Source: Bog-950 sp044225825
GTDB lineage: Bacteria > Bacteroidota > Bacteroidia > Chitinophagales > LD1
Length of the DNA: 64,000 bases
Direction: 5' to 3'
Assembly (NCBI GenBank): GCA_044225825.1
Contig: JBGAIB010000004.1
Location: 372,001-436,000, forward strand
How positions within the stretch are numbered: the stretch's first letter is position 1; each line of letters starts with the position of its first letter. Position numbers and translations under genes: made by a program. Shown piece by piece: positions 1-9,513 of the stretch. The notes beneath the pieces are model-generated. The model did no database searches, had not been told where the DNA came from, and saw nothing but the letters and a program-made list of their open reading frames with translations.

Positions 1-16
1 CTTAAACGCCAATAGT

Positions 17-523
17 ATGATTAACAATAATTTAAACATGGGAAGCCGTGTATGGGTATACCAGAGCAACAGAGCCCTTACACCGGCCGAAGCACCCGCT
101 ATTACAGGCCGCATCCGCGAATTTGTAAACCAGTGGACCTCGCATAAAGTTGGGGTGGAGGGCGATGGCGGCTTGCTTTATAACCGCTTTATAGTGCTAA
201 TGGCCGATGACCAGGCGGTAAGCGTTGGGGGCTGCTCCATAGATTCGTCGGTGCGGTTTATCAAGAGCCTTGAAAAGGAGTTTAATGCCAACTTTTTCGA
301 CCGCTGGAACATTGCTTTTAAGCGCGAGAATGTAGTACATAGCTGCCATCGCAATGAGTTTGAGCAGCTGGTTAGCAAGGGCGAGGTGCACGACGAAACG
401 ATTGTGTTTAACAATCTCATCACCACCAAAAAGCAATTGCTTAACGAATGGGAAATACCCTATAAAAACAGTTGGCTGAAGAACCTGCCAGCCGCGCATA
501 CCTCGTTTAATTCCATTTTATAA
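17..523 (+). CDS. Conserved small cytoplasmic protein of unknown function
   Basis: A 168-residue protein with no signal peptide or membrane segment. I recall that this Bacteroidota family is often labelled 'ABC transporter ATPase' in databases. The sequence does not support that label: it has no Walker A, signature or Walker B motif, and it is far too short. It is rich in aromatic residues (RVWVYQSNR near the start, FFDRWNIAF in the middle). The annotated ATG gives seven extra residues; a second ATG at position 38 (MGSRVWVYQ) is an equally good start and would give 161 residues. Only 16 bases of upstream sequence are available, so no promoter can be judged. It is followed 68 bases later by a cytochrome lipoprotein gene on the same strand. 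Function unknown. Confidence 0.8.
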   Translation: MINNNLNMGSRVWVYQSNRALTPAEAPAITGRIREFVNQWTSHKVGVEGDGGLLYNRFIVLMADDQAVSVGGCSIDSSVRFIKSLEKEFNANFFDRWNIAFKRENVVHSCHRNEFEQLVSKGEVHDETIVFNNLITTKKQLLNEWEIPYKNSWLKNLPAAHTSFNSIL

Positions 524-591
524 AACAAACGAAAGCGCTTTACTGTTAATTGATTTTACAGCATTTTCGCTTAAACAAGTACGTTAATTAC

Positions 592-1695
592 ATGAAATCC
601 CTCCTCCGCTATTTACTGGTGCTGAGTTTACCGGCACTGCTTATTATGTATAGCTTAAGTTGCAACAGTCCACAGAGCAGCGTGGTTGCGTTGGATGTAG
701 CAGCCAACCCCTATGAAAAGCTATCGCAATACAACTTTTTTAGCGGTAAGTTAAAAGACCTGAAACCCAACCCGCGGGTATTGCCTTACGACCTTATTAC
801 GCCACTGTTTACCGATTACGCCCATAAGGCGCGGTTTATCTATATGCCGGAAGGCAAAAGCGCCGAATACGACACTACCCAGGCGCTGCAATTGCCGGTA
901 GGCTCGTGCCTGATTAAAAACTTCTATTACCCCGAAGATTTTCGCAAACCGGAAGGAGAAAGAAGAATTATTGAAACCCGTTTGCTGATTCGCCGCGAAG
1001 GAGGCTGGGATAACCTGGATTACCAGTGGAATGAAGACCAGAGCGATGCCCTTTTGGATAACACCGGCGGCATTAAACACGTTAGCTGGACCCATTTTGA
1101 CGGCAGCCATAAGGAGATTGACTATGTAATACCGAATAAGAACCAGTGCAAAAGCTGCCACTGGCGGAATGATAAGTCCTTCTCCCCTATTGGGCCTAAG
1201 GTGCGCAACCTGAACCGCGATTATGCTTATGCTGATGGCACCGAAAACCAACTGGTGCGCTGGAGTAAAATGGGCTTTCTGAAAAATGCCCCTTCGCCGG
1301 AACAGGCGCCCCGTTTGGTTGACTGGACCGATTCCCTGCATCACACGGTAGAGGAACGTTCGCGCGCTTACCTGGAGATGAACTGCGGCCATTGCCACAA
1401 TCCTAACGGACCGGCTTACACTTCTGGTTTGTATCTCAACATCCTGAACCAAAACCCCGAGAACCTGGGTGTTTGCAAGGTTCCGGTTGCTGCCGGTAAG
1501 GCTACCGGCAACAATATCTACGATATTGTGCCCGGCCATCCTGAACAATCGATTATGCCTTATCGCATGGCCAGTACCGATCCGGCCATTAAAATGCCTG
1601 AGCTTGGCCGTGTAATGGTGCACGAAGAAGCGGTGGCCTTAATTACCCAATGGATTACGGAGATGAAGGGGGAATGTGCGAAGAGGGAGGAATAG
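592..1695 (+). CDS. Diheme c-type cytochrome lipoprotein, SO2930/HNE_0200-like
   Basis: A predicted exported electron carrier of 367 residues. The start is placed at the ATG at 592 rather than the TTG at 550, because the ATG is followed directly by a lipoprotein signal peptide (KSLLRYLLVLSLPALL) ending in a lipobox with Cys24. Two heme c attachment motifs are visible: CKSCH at about residues 186-190 and CGHCH at about 265-269, the second followed by NPNGPAY. The long stretch before the first motif (positively charged, PEGERRIIETRLL) fits the conserved family known as SO2930-type diheme cytochromes. It would be anchored in the membrane facing the periplasm. No partner redox gene lies beside it, so its electron donor and acceptor are unknown. 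Confidence 0.82.
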   Translation: MKSLLRYLLVLSLPALLIMYSLSCNSPQSSVVALDVAANPYEKLSQYNFFSGKLKDLKPNPRVLPYDLITPLFTDYAHKARFIYMPEGKSAEYDTTQALQLPVGSCLIKNFYYPEDFRKPEGERRIIETRLLIRREGGWDNLDYQWNEDQSDALLDNTGGIKHVSWTHFDGSHKEIDYVIPNKNQCKSCHWRNDKSFSPIGPKVRNLNRDYAYADGTENQLVRWSKMGFLKNAPSPEQAPRLVDWTDSLHHTVEERSRAYLEMNCGHCHNPNGPAYTSGLYLNILNQNPENLGVCKVPVAAGKATGNNIYDIVPGHPEQSIMPYRMASTDPAIKMPELGRVMVHEEAVALITQWITEMKGECAKREE

Positions 1696-1720
1696 AGCGT
1701 CGTTTGTGGTTTGACGTTCG

Positions 1721-1916
1721 TTGTTTGTCGTTAAATACATGGCCTTTACCAGTGTATATTTCCTTTGATTGAGATACCTGCCTGGGGTGTTTTAATGGAA
1801 CGCTCCCTTCGACAGGCTCAGGGTGACAACATGCTGATGGTTATGATTTGAAACGTTTGGTGTTTGGTGTTAGTTGTTTGTCGTTAAATACATGGCCTTT
1901 ACCAGTGAATATTTCC
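1721..1916. repeat. 43-bp direct repeat, two copies
   Basis: Copy 1 occupies 1721-1763 and copy 2 occupies 1874-1916. Both begin TTGTTTGTCGTTAAATACAT and end with ATATTTCC. I see one mismatch (GTGTAT versus GTGAAT). The start-to-start distance is 153 bases. The GTTTGTCGTTA wording recurs loosely near 35330-35370 (GTTAGTCGTTA), suggesting a dispersed family. Confidence 0.8.
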
Positions 1917-1922
1917 GATGCG

Positions 1923-1942
1923 ATTCCGGCCTGCGCCGGAAT
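1923..1942. repeat. REP-like palindrome ATTCCGGC-N4-GCCGGAAT
   Basis: A perfect 8-bp inverted repeat around CTGC, followed by GAC. Words of this kind (CCGGAATGAC) are commonly dispersed in bacterial intergenic regions. Only one clear copy is seen in this window, so family membership is inferred from general knowledge. Confidence 0.65.
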
Positions 1943-1963
1943 GACTTTTAGAGTAGATATATT

Positions 1964-1995
1964 AAAAGAGCCATTCTGGTTGGAATGGCTCTTTT
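1964..1995 (-). terminator. Intrinsic terminator of the 2025-4238 gene
   Basis: A 13-bp inverted repeat (AAAAGAGCCATTC and its complement) with a short loop. Read on the minus strand it ends in a T-rich tail and lies about 30 bases after the stop codon of the secreted protein gene. Confidence 0.7.
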
Positions 1996-2024
1996 GCTTT
2001 TTGTTTTTCAGGTGTATAGTTTGT

Positions 2025-4238
2025 TTATCTGCTGATGGTAAAGCGACCGAGGGTTCGTAGAGCGCCTTTGTTATCGGCAATGGTGGCTATATACATGCCT
2101 TGCGGTAAGTCGCCTACGGGCAGGGTAATTACCTTACCGGTGTTGCTTACCTGCTTAACACGTTGGCCTAAGGCGTTTTGTATGTAAACCGCGCTGTAGT
2201 TTTGGGTAATGGCTTCGGTGTTGTTATGCATATCAATGGTTACATAATTAACCGATGGGTTAGGGTAGATTTGAACGCCTGCGAGAGGGAGTTCGTTGAT
2301 GCCTTCCCAATACACGTTACATATCGTGTCGCATTTAGAAGATTGGCCGAACTCATTTGTTGCAACCAGACAAACTTCAATACTCATTTGAAAACCCACA
2401 CATAGGTTTAGCCCGGCTTTGAATGAAATTGTATCTCCCGAAAACAGAAATGTAGTATCTGCGCAAGGCAGCGTACTATCCGTTGGGCTAACGGACCAAC
2501 TAAAACTTGTACCATTTAGGGATGTGCTCCATAAGGTAAAATTCGAGGCATAGTGGTACCAGTTGGAACAATTAAATATATTACCACCATCGTCATTCGT
2601 TCCATCAAAATCTGCCACGGGCAGTAAAGCCGCATTAGGCGTTACCGTACCCACCACCATAGCCGTATCGCAAAGGCTTGGGGTGCCGTTATCGCAGATA
2701 ACATACCAGGCGGTGTCGTTGCCGGTAAAGGTGCTATCGGGCGTAAAAGCCAGTGTGGTGCAGTTACCGGTTGCGGCAATGGTAAAGTAAGATGATCCGT
2801 AAACCGATGTTACACAGAAGTTATTGCTTTCCGGGTCGCTATCGTTGGTGCCTACGTTTACATAGCCCGGTGAAGGTTGCAGCGTAGCTATCGTATCATT
2901 ATTAGCAATTGGCGCATGGTTTAATTGCTGCACGGTGAACACAACCATACCTGTATCGCATAACACCGGCGAGCCGTTATCGCAAACACGGTAATAAGCT
3001 GTATCACTGCCGAAGAAGGTAGAGTCTGGTGCATACCAGATCATGTCGCAACTGCCGCCAATGTATTCAGTAGCATAAGGCGAGCCCCAAACGGTATCCA
3101 TGCACAGGTTGTCGCCATCAGGGTCCAGGTCGTTACCGGCCACATGCAGTATCTGGCTTTGTCCGGCAACTATGCTAAGTGTATCGTCGTACGCTACGGG
3201 GGCATGATTACCGGCCACTAGTCCACTGATAGTAACTGTTTTGCAGATGCTGTCTACACCACCTGCATTGGTTACCCGCAAACAAACAGAATAAGTGCCA
3301 TTTGCCGTATAGGTATGGTTAGGGTTTTGTGAGGTAGAAGTACCGCCGTCGCCGAAAGTCCAGTTCCATGTGTCGGGATAGTTATCGCTTAAATCGGTAA
3401 ACACCACCAGACCACCGCTTGGGTTGTTGTAACTAAAGTCGGCTACCGGTTTGTTAGGCGGAATCATGCTCCAGGTAACGCCCTTCACGTTATCGAGCGA
3501 ATCGTAATCAAAGGTCAATAAAGCGCCCTTCGATTCTTTAGCCAGGTAGTTATAACGAATGGTAGTATCGCGGCTATCATCATACAAGGTGTATCCGCCA
3601 AAGGGCAAAAGGCGGTATTCAATCACTGTATGGGAGTATTCCTTCCGCTTTTGGCGTAAACCTTTGTAAGAGCCTACCGGCGTTTTAACCCGTCCGTAGC
3701 CATCAATAGTATCGGTAAAGGTGGCGGTAAAGGTTACTTTAATATCGTTTACCGGTAAACCTAATGCCGAACCAGGTAAGGTAGATACAAAGCCCCATGA
3801 ACCGCTGAATTTGCCATTATATTGGGTAGGGAAGTGATAGATATCTTCCACCGGTGAGAATACCGCACTGGATTGTGTAGCGCCGATGTAGCCATCCAAA
3901 CCACGGAAATCGTACACGGAGGCTGCATTTTTTGCCAGCAGAAAATTCAATCCATCGTTAGTAATTGCTAGCGTGCTGCCGGGGTAATTGGTAGTTTGCG
4001 TGCTTGTTGGTGTGCGATACTCGGTAGTATCGTAAAACAATACCTGCAGGTTGCTGAAATCGTACACCTGGTTAGCTCCGGGGTTACCGAAATTAATGGA
4101 TGGCAAAGGCAGCGTATCCTTAGCAAAACGCATACTCCAGCCGGCCGTAGGCATATCGCTGGTAGTAAGAGTTATCTGGGCATGCAGGGTGCCTGTTGCC
4201 AATAGGGCAAGCACCAACAAGGTGTAAACTTTTTTCAT
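2025..4238 (-). CDS. Secreted PKD/Ig-like repeat protein, T9SS type A cargo
   Basis: A 737-residue secreted protein. A signal peptide covers residues 1-20 (cleavage after LHA). Residues about 21-265 form an N-terminal region I do not recognise. A PKD domain follows at about 270-340 (WNWTFGDGGTSTSQNP, then NPNHTY). Two cadherin/Ig-like repeats lie at about 345-440 and 442-535, each opening with APxAxxDT and containing NDxDPxxxNxC. The C-terminus has the type A sorting signature IYPNPSVNYVTIDM and ends in TLGRFTISR. The protein is therefore expected to cross the outer membrane through the T9SS and be retained on the surface or released. No catalytic motif is visible; a binding or adhesion role is inference. 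The gene is monocistronic with its own terminator. Confidence 0.85.
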   Translation of the reverse strand: MKKVYTLLVLALLATGTLHAQITLTTSDMPTAGWSMRFAKDTLPLPSINFGNPGANQVYDFSNLQVLFYDTTEYRTPTSTQTTNYPGSTLAITNDGLNFLLAKNAASVYDFRGLDGYIGATQSSAVFSPVEDIYHFPTQYNGKFSGSWGFVSTLPGSALGLPVNDIKVTFTATFTDTIDGYGRVKTPVGSYKGLRQKRKEYSHTVIEYRLLPFGGYTLYDDSRDTTIRYNYLAKESKGALLTFDYDSLDNVKGVTWSMIPPNKPVADFSYNNPSGGLVVFTDLSDNYPDTWNWTFGDGGTSTSQNPNHTYTANGTYSVCLRVTNAGGVDSICKTVTISGLVAGNHAPVAYDDTLSIVAGQSQILHVAGNDLDPDGDNLCMDTVWGSPYATEYIGGSCDMIWYAPDSTFFGSDTAYYRVCDNGSPVLCDTGMVVFTVQQLNHAPIANNDTIATLQPSPGYVNVGTNDSDPESNNFCVTSVYGSSYFTIAATGNCTTLAFTPDSTFTGNDTAWYVICDNGTPSLCDTAMVVGTVTPNAALLPVADFDGTNDDGGNIFNCSNWYHYASNFTLWSTSLNGTSFSWSVSPTDSTLPCADTTFLFSGDTISFKAGLNLCVGFQMSIEVCLVATNEFGQSSKCDTICNVYWEGINELPLAGVQIYPNPSVNYVTIDMHNNTEAITQNYSAVYIQNALGQRVKQVSNTGKVITLPVGDLPQGMYIATIADNKGALRTLGRFTISR

Positions 4239-4301
4239 TGGGGGATAGCAGGTTTTAGTTCCCGCTAATATACGTTGTAAAGCGGTTGTGGCAAACGCTT
4301 A

Positions 4302-4332
4302 TTTGCGGCAACCATAAAATTTGGTAGGTTTG
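4302..4332 (+). promoter_or_regulatory. Bacteroidota-type promoter for the RemB/Wzi-like gene
   Basis: TTTG at 4302-4305, a 19-base spacer, then TAGGTTTG at 4325-4332. This matches the TTTG / TAnnTTTG pattern of the primary sigma factor in this phylum. The predicted start of transcription lies about 15-20 bases before the ATG at 4355. Confidence 0.6.
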
Positions 4333-4354
4333 GCGCAATCACCCTGTGGTAGTT

Positions 4355-6082
4355 ATGCATAGAATCGTATCCCTGTTTATAGCTGTATTGGTTTGTTTAG
4401 TGGCGAAATCGCAGGGCACGTATATTCCGCTTGGTTCCGATGCCTATTACCAGGTAGAAAGGCTGGATATCAAATACTCGCGTATTTTGCCGGGTTTAAG
4501 AACGTCCGATAAAGGATATCACCGGGGCGATGTAGCCAAATATGCTGAAACTCTTCAATTAAGTAACCTGCGCTTCAGCAAGGTGCAGCAATACAACCTG
4601 ACCTGGCTGGAAGATGAAAATGCTGAATGGCTGGATAGCCTGAGCAGCGTCACGCGTCGTCCGCTTTTTAAAGTGTTTTACCGCGAGCCTGCCAGTTTTC
4701 TGCATTACAGTTCAAAGAAGAAAGGCTTGTTTGATATACGCTTGAACCCGATTTTTGATGTGCGTGTGGGTGTTGAATCGTTCGACAAGCGGTTTGTTTT
4801 TTCCAGCGCAAGGGGCGTGGAGATACGCGGTAATATCAAAAAAGTATTCAGTTTCTATTTTAACGTATTCGGTAATGCGGCTCGTCCGCTGGGTTATGTA
4901 TCCAACAAGGTGCACGACCCCTACTATGCTTATGTGCCGGGCCAGGCTTATTGGAAGGATTATGAATCGAAACTGTTTAAGTTTAAGGATGGCATAGACT
5001 ACTTTGATGCCCGTGGATATGTGAATGTGAACGTGCTGAAGTATCTGAACATATCGTTTGGCCGCGACAAATTTTTTATTGGCGATGGGCAGCGTTCACT
5101 GTTCCTGTCGGATTTTTCTGCGCCTTATCTGTTCCTGAAGTTTGACCTGCAATTTTGGCGCATCCGTTACCAGAGTATACTGGCAGAGATACACGGACAG
5201 TATAAGCGTGGTGGCGACCAGCTGCTGAGCCGCAAGTATATGGCCATGCACCACCTTACCTGCCAGCCCTGGCATGGCTTTACCTTTGGCTTTTTTGAAG
5301 GCGTAGTGCTTAAACGCAGCAACCATTTCGAGTTGCAGTATCTGAACCCTATTATCTTCTACCGCTCGGTGGAACATGCCATTGGCAGCCCTGATAACGT
5401 TTTGCTGGGTGCTGATTTTAAACTGAATCTTATCAACCACCTTTCCATCTACGGCCAGGTGTTGCTGGACGAGTTCAACTTTAAGTATTTCTTTAAAGGC
5501 AATGGCTGGTGGGCTAACAAATGGGGCATACAAGCCGGTGTTAAATACATTGATATAGCGCCTAACCTAGATGCCCAGGTGGAGTTTAACTACGTGCGGC
5601 CGTTTACCTATACCCACGAGAGCGACATCAACTATACTAATTATAACCAACCGCTGGCACACCCGCTTGGCGCAAACTTCTACGAGATAATCATGCAGAT
5701 GCATTATCAGCCTATACCCCAGTTGGCGCTTAATGCTAAGTTCTCTGTGGCCCGTGTAGGTGATGACACGCTGGATATTGACGGTGTTATGACCAACCTG
5801 GGCGGTAATATTTTAATGAGCAGCGGCGGGGGTACAGACGTTACCCAACAGTTTGGCAATAAAGTGGGACAGGGCGCAAAAGGCACTATCACCTATTTTC
5901 AGCTTACCGCCAGTTACCAGCCATGGCATAACATTTATGTGGATGGCGAGTTGCTTTACCGTGCTAAATCGAGCGTTAAAACGGCTAACAATACTTCTAA
6001 CAAACTGCTCTACAACAACTCCACGTTTGCCATCATGCTGGGGCTACGGATGAACATCGGCATGAAACGGAACGAGTTTTAG
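4355..6082 (+). CDS. RemB/Wzi-like outer-membrane beta-barrel protein
   Basis: A 575-residue predicted outer-membrane protein. A GTG at 4346 is possible, but the ATG at 4355 starts a clean signal peptide (HRIVSLFIAVLVCLVAKSQG). The rest alternates aromatic and polar residues like a beta-barrel. It carries stretches typical of the capsule-assembly Wzi fold and of the gliding-motility protein RemB of Bacteroidota: ISFGRDKFFIGDGQRS, LQYLNPIIFYRSVEH and GNGWWANKWGIQAGVKY. Family members act in surface polysaccharide attachment or in gliding; which applies here cannot be told from sequence. It lies between two T9SS cargo genes on the opposite strand and has a good promoter at 4302-4332. Confidence 0.78.
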   Translation: MHRIVSLFIAVLVCLVAKSQGTYIPLGSDAYYQVERLDIKYSRILPGLRTSDKGYHRGDVAKYAETLQLSNLRFSKVQQYNLTWLEDENAEWLDSLSSVTRRPLFKVFYREPASFLHYSSKKKGLFDIRLNPIFDVRVGVESFDKRFVFSSARGVEIRGNIKKVFSFYFNVFGNAARPLGYVSNKVHDPYYAYVPGQAYWKDYESKLFKFKDGIDYFDARGYVNVNVLKYLNISFGRDKFFIGDGQRSLFLSDFSAPYLFLKFDLQFWRIRYQSILAEIHGQYKRGGDQLLSRKYMAMHHLTCQPWHGFTFGFFEGVVLKRSNHFELQYLNPIIFYRSVEHAIGSPDNVLLGADFKLNLINHLSIYGQVLLDEFNFKYFFKGNGWWANKWGIQAGVKYIDIAPNLDAQVEFNYVRPFTYTHESDINYTNYNQPLAHPLGANFYEIIMQMHYQPIPQLALNAKFSVARVGDDTLDIDGVMTNLGGNILMSSGGGTDVTQQFGNKVGQGAKGTITYFQLTASYQPWHNIYVDGELLYRAKSSVKTANNTSNKLLYNNSTFAIMLGLRMNIGMKRNEF

Positions 6083-6200
6083 TTGCCTTTAAATCCAACC
6101 TGCGGAAAGTGCTTAAACCGGTCCTTCGCTGAACGGAATTCGGTCTGACTGTCGTTCATTTTACTTGAAGAGTTCAACACCGTTTTTGGTTGAGCGCAGG

Positions 6201-6228
6201 CATAAAAAAAGCGGCCCGAAGGGCCGCT
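6201..6228 (-). terminator. Intrinsic terminator with UUCG loop
   Basis: On the minus strand the sequence reads AGCGGCCC-TTCG-GGCCGCT followed by seven T residues. It lies directly downstream of the type B cargo gene ending at 6253, a textbook Rho-independent terminator. Confidence 0.85.
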
Positions 6229-6252
6229 CTCTGTTTCTGTTGCAAACCAGTT

Positions 6253-9200
6253 TTAACGCAGCAATGCAAAGCTGCCTTTGAAAGTATGTTTTTCATCGTT
6301 TAGCAAAGTAACCTCGCCCACATACAAGTATGTGCCACTTGGTTGCGCCTGTCCTTTAAAGGTGCCATCCCAGGGCAGGTTGGTTCCGTTGTTTTCGAAA
6401 ACCACTGCTCCCCACCTGTCAATAATCTTAAGGCTGATAGTTTTAATGCTGCTGCCAACCGGTCCAAACACATCGTTGCGTCCATCGCCATTTGGCGTAA
6501 AAGCATTCGGCCAAACAATCTGGGTAACCGGCAACACATAAATCACGATCGAATCAGATGCCGGACAACCGTGTGCATCCACATAAAAAACGATGTATTG
6601 AATGGTGTCGCGGGCCTGAGCAACAGGATTAGGGCAGTTATTGCAGCTCAGCAGCGTATCAGGTTGCCAGTTGTAGGTGCCACCGGTATTGCCGGTTACG
6701 GCTACACTCAGGTTTACCTCGGTGCCTTCGTAGGCGGTTACATCAGCGCCTAAACTTACACCCGGGTTAGGGTAGATAGTTACCTGCACGGTATCGTAAG
6801 CTGTGCAACCGGCTGCATTATGAACGATAATAGAAAACTGCCCGCCAACCTGGGTTGAAATGCCCTGGCTGGTAGATCCGTTGCTCCACAGGTAATCGGT
6901 ATAGCCCGCAGGTGCCGTAATGGATACCAGGGTGCCTTCGCATCCTTCGAGGTCCACCCCTAAATCAACCGTAAGTGGATTGGCTTCTGAAACAGTGCCG
7001 GTGGCTGTGCCGCTGCATTGGTTAGCATCGGTTACCGTTACTGTTACAGGGCCGGCAGGCAGGTTTGTAACTGTTGCCGTGCTGCCTCCAGTGCTCCAGG
7101 CATAGTTATAAGGCGCTGTGCCGTTGTTTGGCACTGCGGTGGCCTGTCCGTCAGCTATACCATTACAACTAGCAGCTACGGTGTTTACAGTAGCACTTAG
7201 GCCTGCGTTGCCATTTTGTATGGTAAAGGTTACCGTATCGCGGCAACCTCCTGCATCTTGTGCTATAACGGTATGGCTGCCAGGGTTAAGTGAGGCAAAT
7301 GAACTGCCGGAACCAAAATTGCCACCATCCAGCGAGTAACTGTAAGGGGCTGTGCCTGCCGAAGTAACGTTAATAGCAGCGCTACCGGTAGTTTGACCGC
7401 AACCCGGCTGGGTTAAAGTAGCAGCAATAGCCAGATTGCAGCAGTTGCCACCACCGGTTAAGGTAATCTGCAGCGTTGCCTGACAACCGGCATTATCGGT
7501 AACTACAAAACTATAGGTTTCGGCAGGCAGGTTAGGCAGAGTAGCCGTAGTGCCGGTTACAGGCACATTTACTGTACCGGAGCCTGTATCAACCGATAAG
7601 GTATAAGGTGCCGTGCCACCGCTTAAGGTTAAACTTATGGCTCCGTTGTTTAAACCGCAGGTAGGGTTAACCACATTGCTGCTATCCAGTGCAAGGGTGC
7701 TGTTGGAGTTCAGGGTTATTACCGTATCGTTCGAGCAATTGTTGGTTACATCGTGAACGGTAACGTGGTAAACACCAGCCGCCAGATTGTTGCGGGTGGC
7801 ATTGGTATTGCCGTCGTTCCAGGTATAGGTATAGTTACCTGCCGGTGATACCGTTAAGCTGATGCTACCATTGTTTTGCGCGCAGGCCGGTTGGGTTACA
7901 GCAGCACTAATACCAAACTGACAACAGCTGTGGGTAGTTACGTTCACTACATCGCTTTGGCTCACACAGCCTGCCGTATCACTTACGGTTAAGGTAAAGG
8001 CCGTTGGCGGCGGACATACAGTTGGAGTAAGCGTGTTGCTACCCGTCATATTGGTAGTTGGGCTCCAGCTAAAGTTGCCCTGGTAGCTGATTTCAGGATC
8101 ATCGAAGGTAATGCTCCAACCGCTAAAGGTGCCGCTTCCGAAACCAAAGGTGGAATTCATTTGCACGTTAAAGGTCCAAACCCCATTACCTGTACAGCCG
8201 GCCAGGTTATTGAACGGCTGGTTAGGCGCAAAACTTCCGGAGTACGGAGCTGTTCCAGATGCGATATTGGTTCCACCTACCGGAACAAAACAGGTATTGC
8301 TGTAACCACCTGTAAGCGGGTTGCTGCCGCCGGTAGTTACATTGGCAGGTACCAGGGTTATGGTTTGTCCGCTTGGGCAGGTAACCGATAGTATCAAATC
8401 CCCGATATCTACCTGTGCCGGAGGAAAGCCGCCAAAACCGAAGAAGAAGATATTGTTGACACAGATTTGCGTAATGCTGTTTGGTAATACGTTGGTCATG
8501 TTTAAGCCGGTAACATTAATACCAATGTTACTTACCTGACCAAAACCGGTAGCAATCTGGGTTAACTCGTTATTGCTGTAGGTAATAACCTTTGCGGGGC
8601 TCACCAATACTTTGGCAGTAGCGTTCAACTGCGCACAGGTACCGCTGCAAACGCTGGTATCGGCACCCGCATTTACGATAATAGTAGGATTACGAACTAC
8701 AATGGTAACCTGGTCAGTACAGGTAACCGTGCCATTGGTCATTACAACGGTATAGGTTGTAGTAGTGGTAGGCGTAACCGGGTTAGGGTCGGTACCACCT
8801 GTTGGGCCCAGGTTGTAGTTATCGTGCTGCCAAACAATGTTGTAGCTTGGGTCGTTACAGTAGATAACTACGTTATCAATACCCCAGTGGTCGTAATCGG
8901 CACCGGAGTCATTATCCTGAAACCAGCGGAATTTTACACCATTAATAAGGGCAGCAGGTGGCACCTGAAAACACCAGTTGTTCCAGTTAATAAACTGGGG
9001 ATCGCTACCGCCATTGGGGTCAAAGTAATGAATGGTGTTCCAGGTAGCGCCGTTATCGGTACTGTATTGCAGATACACCCCTTCATCCGGTTCATCCGGA
9101 CCTTCGCAAGGAGCAGAATTGCCCTGCTCGGCAAATAGCATATCAAAGCAAATGGTTACACCGGCGTTGGCGCAGTTGCTTAAGTTAAAGGCAGCCGTTG

Positions 9201-9507
9201 TTAATGCACGGGGTACCGGCGAGGAATTACCCAGCCATATATGCGTGGTGCCATCCACGCCATTAGGGCTGCAGGGGTTATTCCACATGGCCTGGGTGGT
9301 AGCACTCCAACCCGGACCGAATGCGCCGTTGTTAAAGTTTTCGCTCAACACAGCCACGCCCTGCCCCTGCCCGAATGCTGAAAGCAGTACGCTTTGTCCG
9401 CAAACGATCGTATCCAATGTTGCTGAGCCATCCACGGTACAACCCTGTGCTGCTAACCGGGCGGTATAAAAGGTTAAAGCAACCGCAAAAAATAGTAGTT
9501 TTTTCAT
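6253..9507 (-). CDS. Large secreted SprB-repeat protein, T9SS type B cargo
   Basis: A 1084-residue surface protein. A signal peptide covers residues 1-20 (ending ARLAAQ). Residues about 45-215 form a jelly-roll-like domain resembling reelin or MAM modules (FNNGAFGPGWS at the start, DHWGIDNVVIYC at the end). A proprotein-convertase P-domain-like region follows at about 305-470 (GVWTFNVQ then GWSITFDD). Several SprB-type repeats run from about 530 to 850, each with the pattern CNGxxxGxxxxxxxxGTAPYxYxW and a TVTVTDxxxC ending. The C-terminus has the type B signature VWPNAFTPNGDGRNDVFGP and ends GSFALLR. Type B cargos usually need a PorP/SprF-family partner; the only one here is about 50 kb away. 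The gene starts 6 bases after the small secreted protein gene at 9514-9924, so both are probably co-transcribed. Confidence 0.86.
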   Translation of the reverse strand: MKKLLFFAVALTFYTARLAAQGCTVDGSATLDTIVCGQSVLLSAFGQGQGVAVLSENFNNGAFGPGWSATTQAMWNNPCSPNGVDGTTHIWLGNSSPVPRALTTAAFNLSNCANAGVTICFDMLFAEQGNSAPCEGPDEPDEGVYLQYSTDNGATWNTIHYFDPNGGSDPQFINWNNWCFQVPPAALINGVKFRWFQDNDSGADYDHWGIDNVVIYCNDPSYNIVWQHDNYNLGPTGGTDPNPVTPTTTTTYTVVMTNGTVTCTDQVTIVVRNPTIIVNAGADTSVCSGTCAQLNATAKVLVSPAKVITYSNNELTQIATGFGQVSNIGINVTGLNMTNVLPNSITQICVNNIFFFGFGGFPPAQVDIGDLILSVTCPSGQTITLVPANVTTGGSNPLTGGYSNTCFVPVGGTNIASGTAPYSGSFAPNQPFNNLAGCTGNGVWTFNVQMNSTFGFGSGTFSGWSITFDDPEISYQGNFSWSPTTNMTGSNTLTPTVCPPPTAFTLTVSDTAGCVSQSDVVNVTTHSCCQFGISAAVTQPACAQNNGSISLTVSPAGNYTYTWNDGNTNATRNNLAAGVYHVTVHDVTNNCSNDTVITLNSNSTLALDSSNVVNPTCGLNNGAISLTLSGGTAPYTLSVDTGSGTVNVPVTGTTATLPNLPAETYSFVVTDNAGCQATLQITLTGGGNCCNLAIAATLTQPGCGQTTGSAAINVTSAGTAPYSYSLDGGNFGSGSSFASLNPGSHTVIAQDAGGCRDTVTFTIQNGNAGLSATVNTVAASCNGIADGQATAVPNNGTAPYNYAWSTGGSTATVTNLPAGPVTVTVTDANQCSGTATGTVSEANPLTVDLGVDLEGCEGTLVSITAPAGYTDYLWSNGSTSQGISTQVGGQFSIIVHNAAGCTAYDTVQVTIYPNPGVSLGADVTAYEGTEVNLSVAVTGNTGGTYNWQPDTLLSCNNCPNPVAQARDTIQYIVFYVDAHGCPASDSIVIYVLPVTQIVWPNAFTPNGDGRNDVFGPVGSSIKTISLKIIDRWGAVVFENNGTNLPWDGTFKGQAQPSGTYLYVGEVTLLNDEKHTFKGSFALLR

Positions 9508-9513
9508 GGCGCT

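Larger units (their letters stand above)
1696..2024. other. Gene-free stretch with dispersed-type repeats
   Basis: No convincing gene lies here; the short ORFs crossing it are translations of repeats. It holds a 43-bp direct repeat (1721-1763 and 1874-1916, one mismatch), a CCTTCGACAGGCTCAGGG-type element near 1806-1828, a REP-like palindrome at 1923-1942, and the terminator of the downstream minus-strand gene at 1964-1995. Confidence 0.7.

Noticed and set aside
751..1623. 290-codon minus-strand ORF inside the cytochrome gene
   Set aside because: It is the antisense shadow of a gene with heme motifs and a signal peptide; its translation has no family features.
1841..2080. Short ORFs with a VIPAQAGIAS-type peptide
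   Set aside because: That peptide is the usual translation of a dispersed REP-like palindrome, not a real protein.
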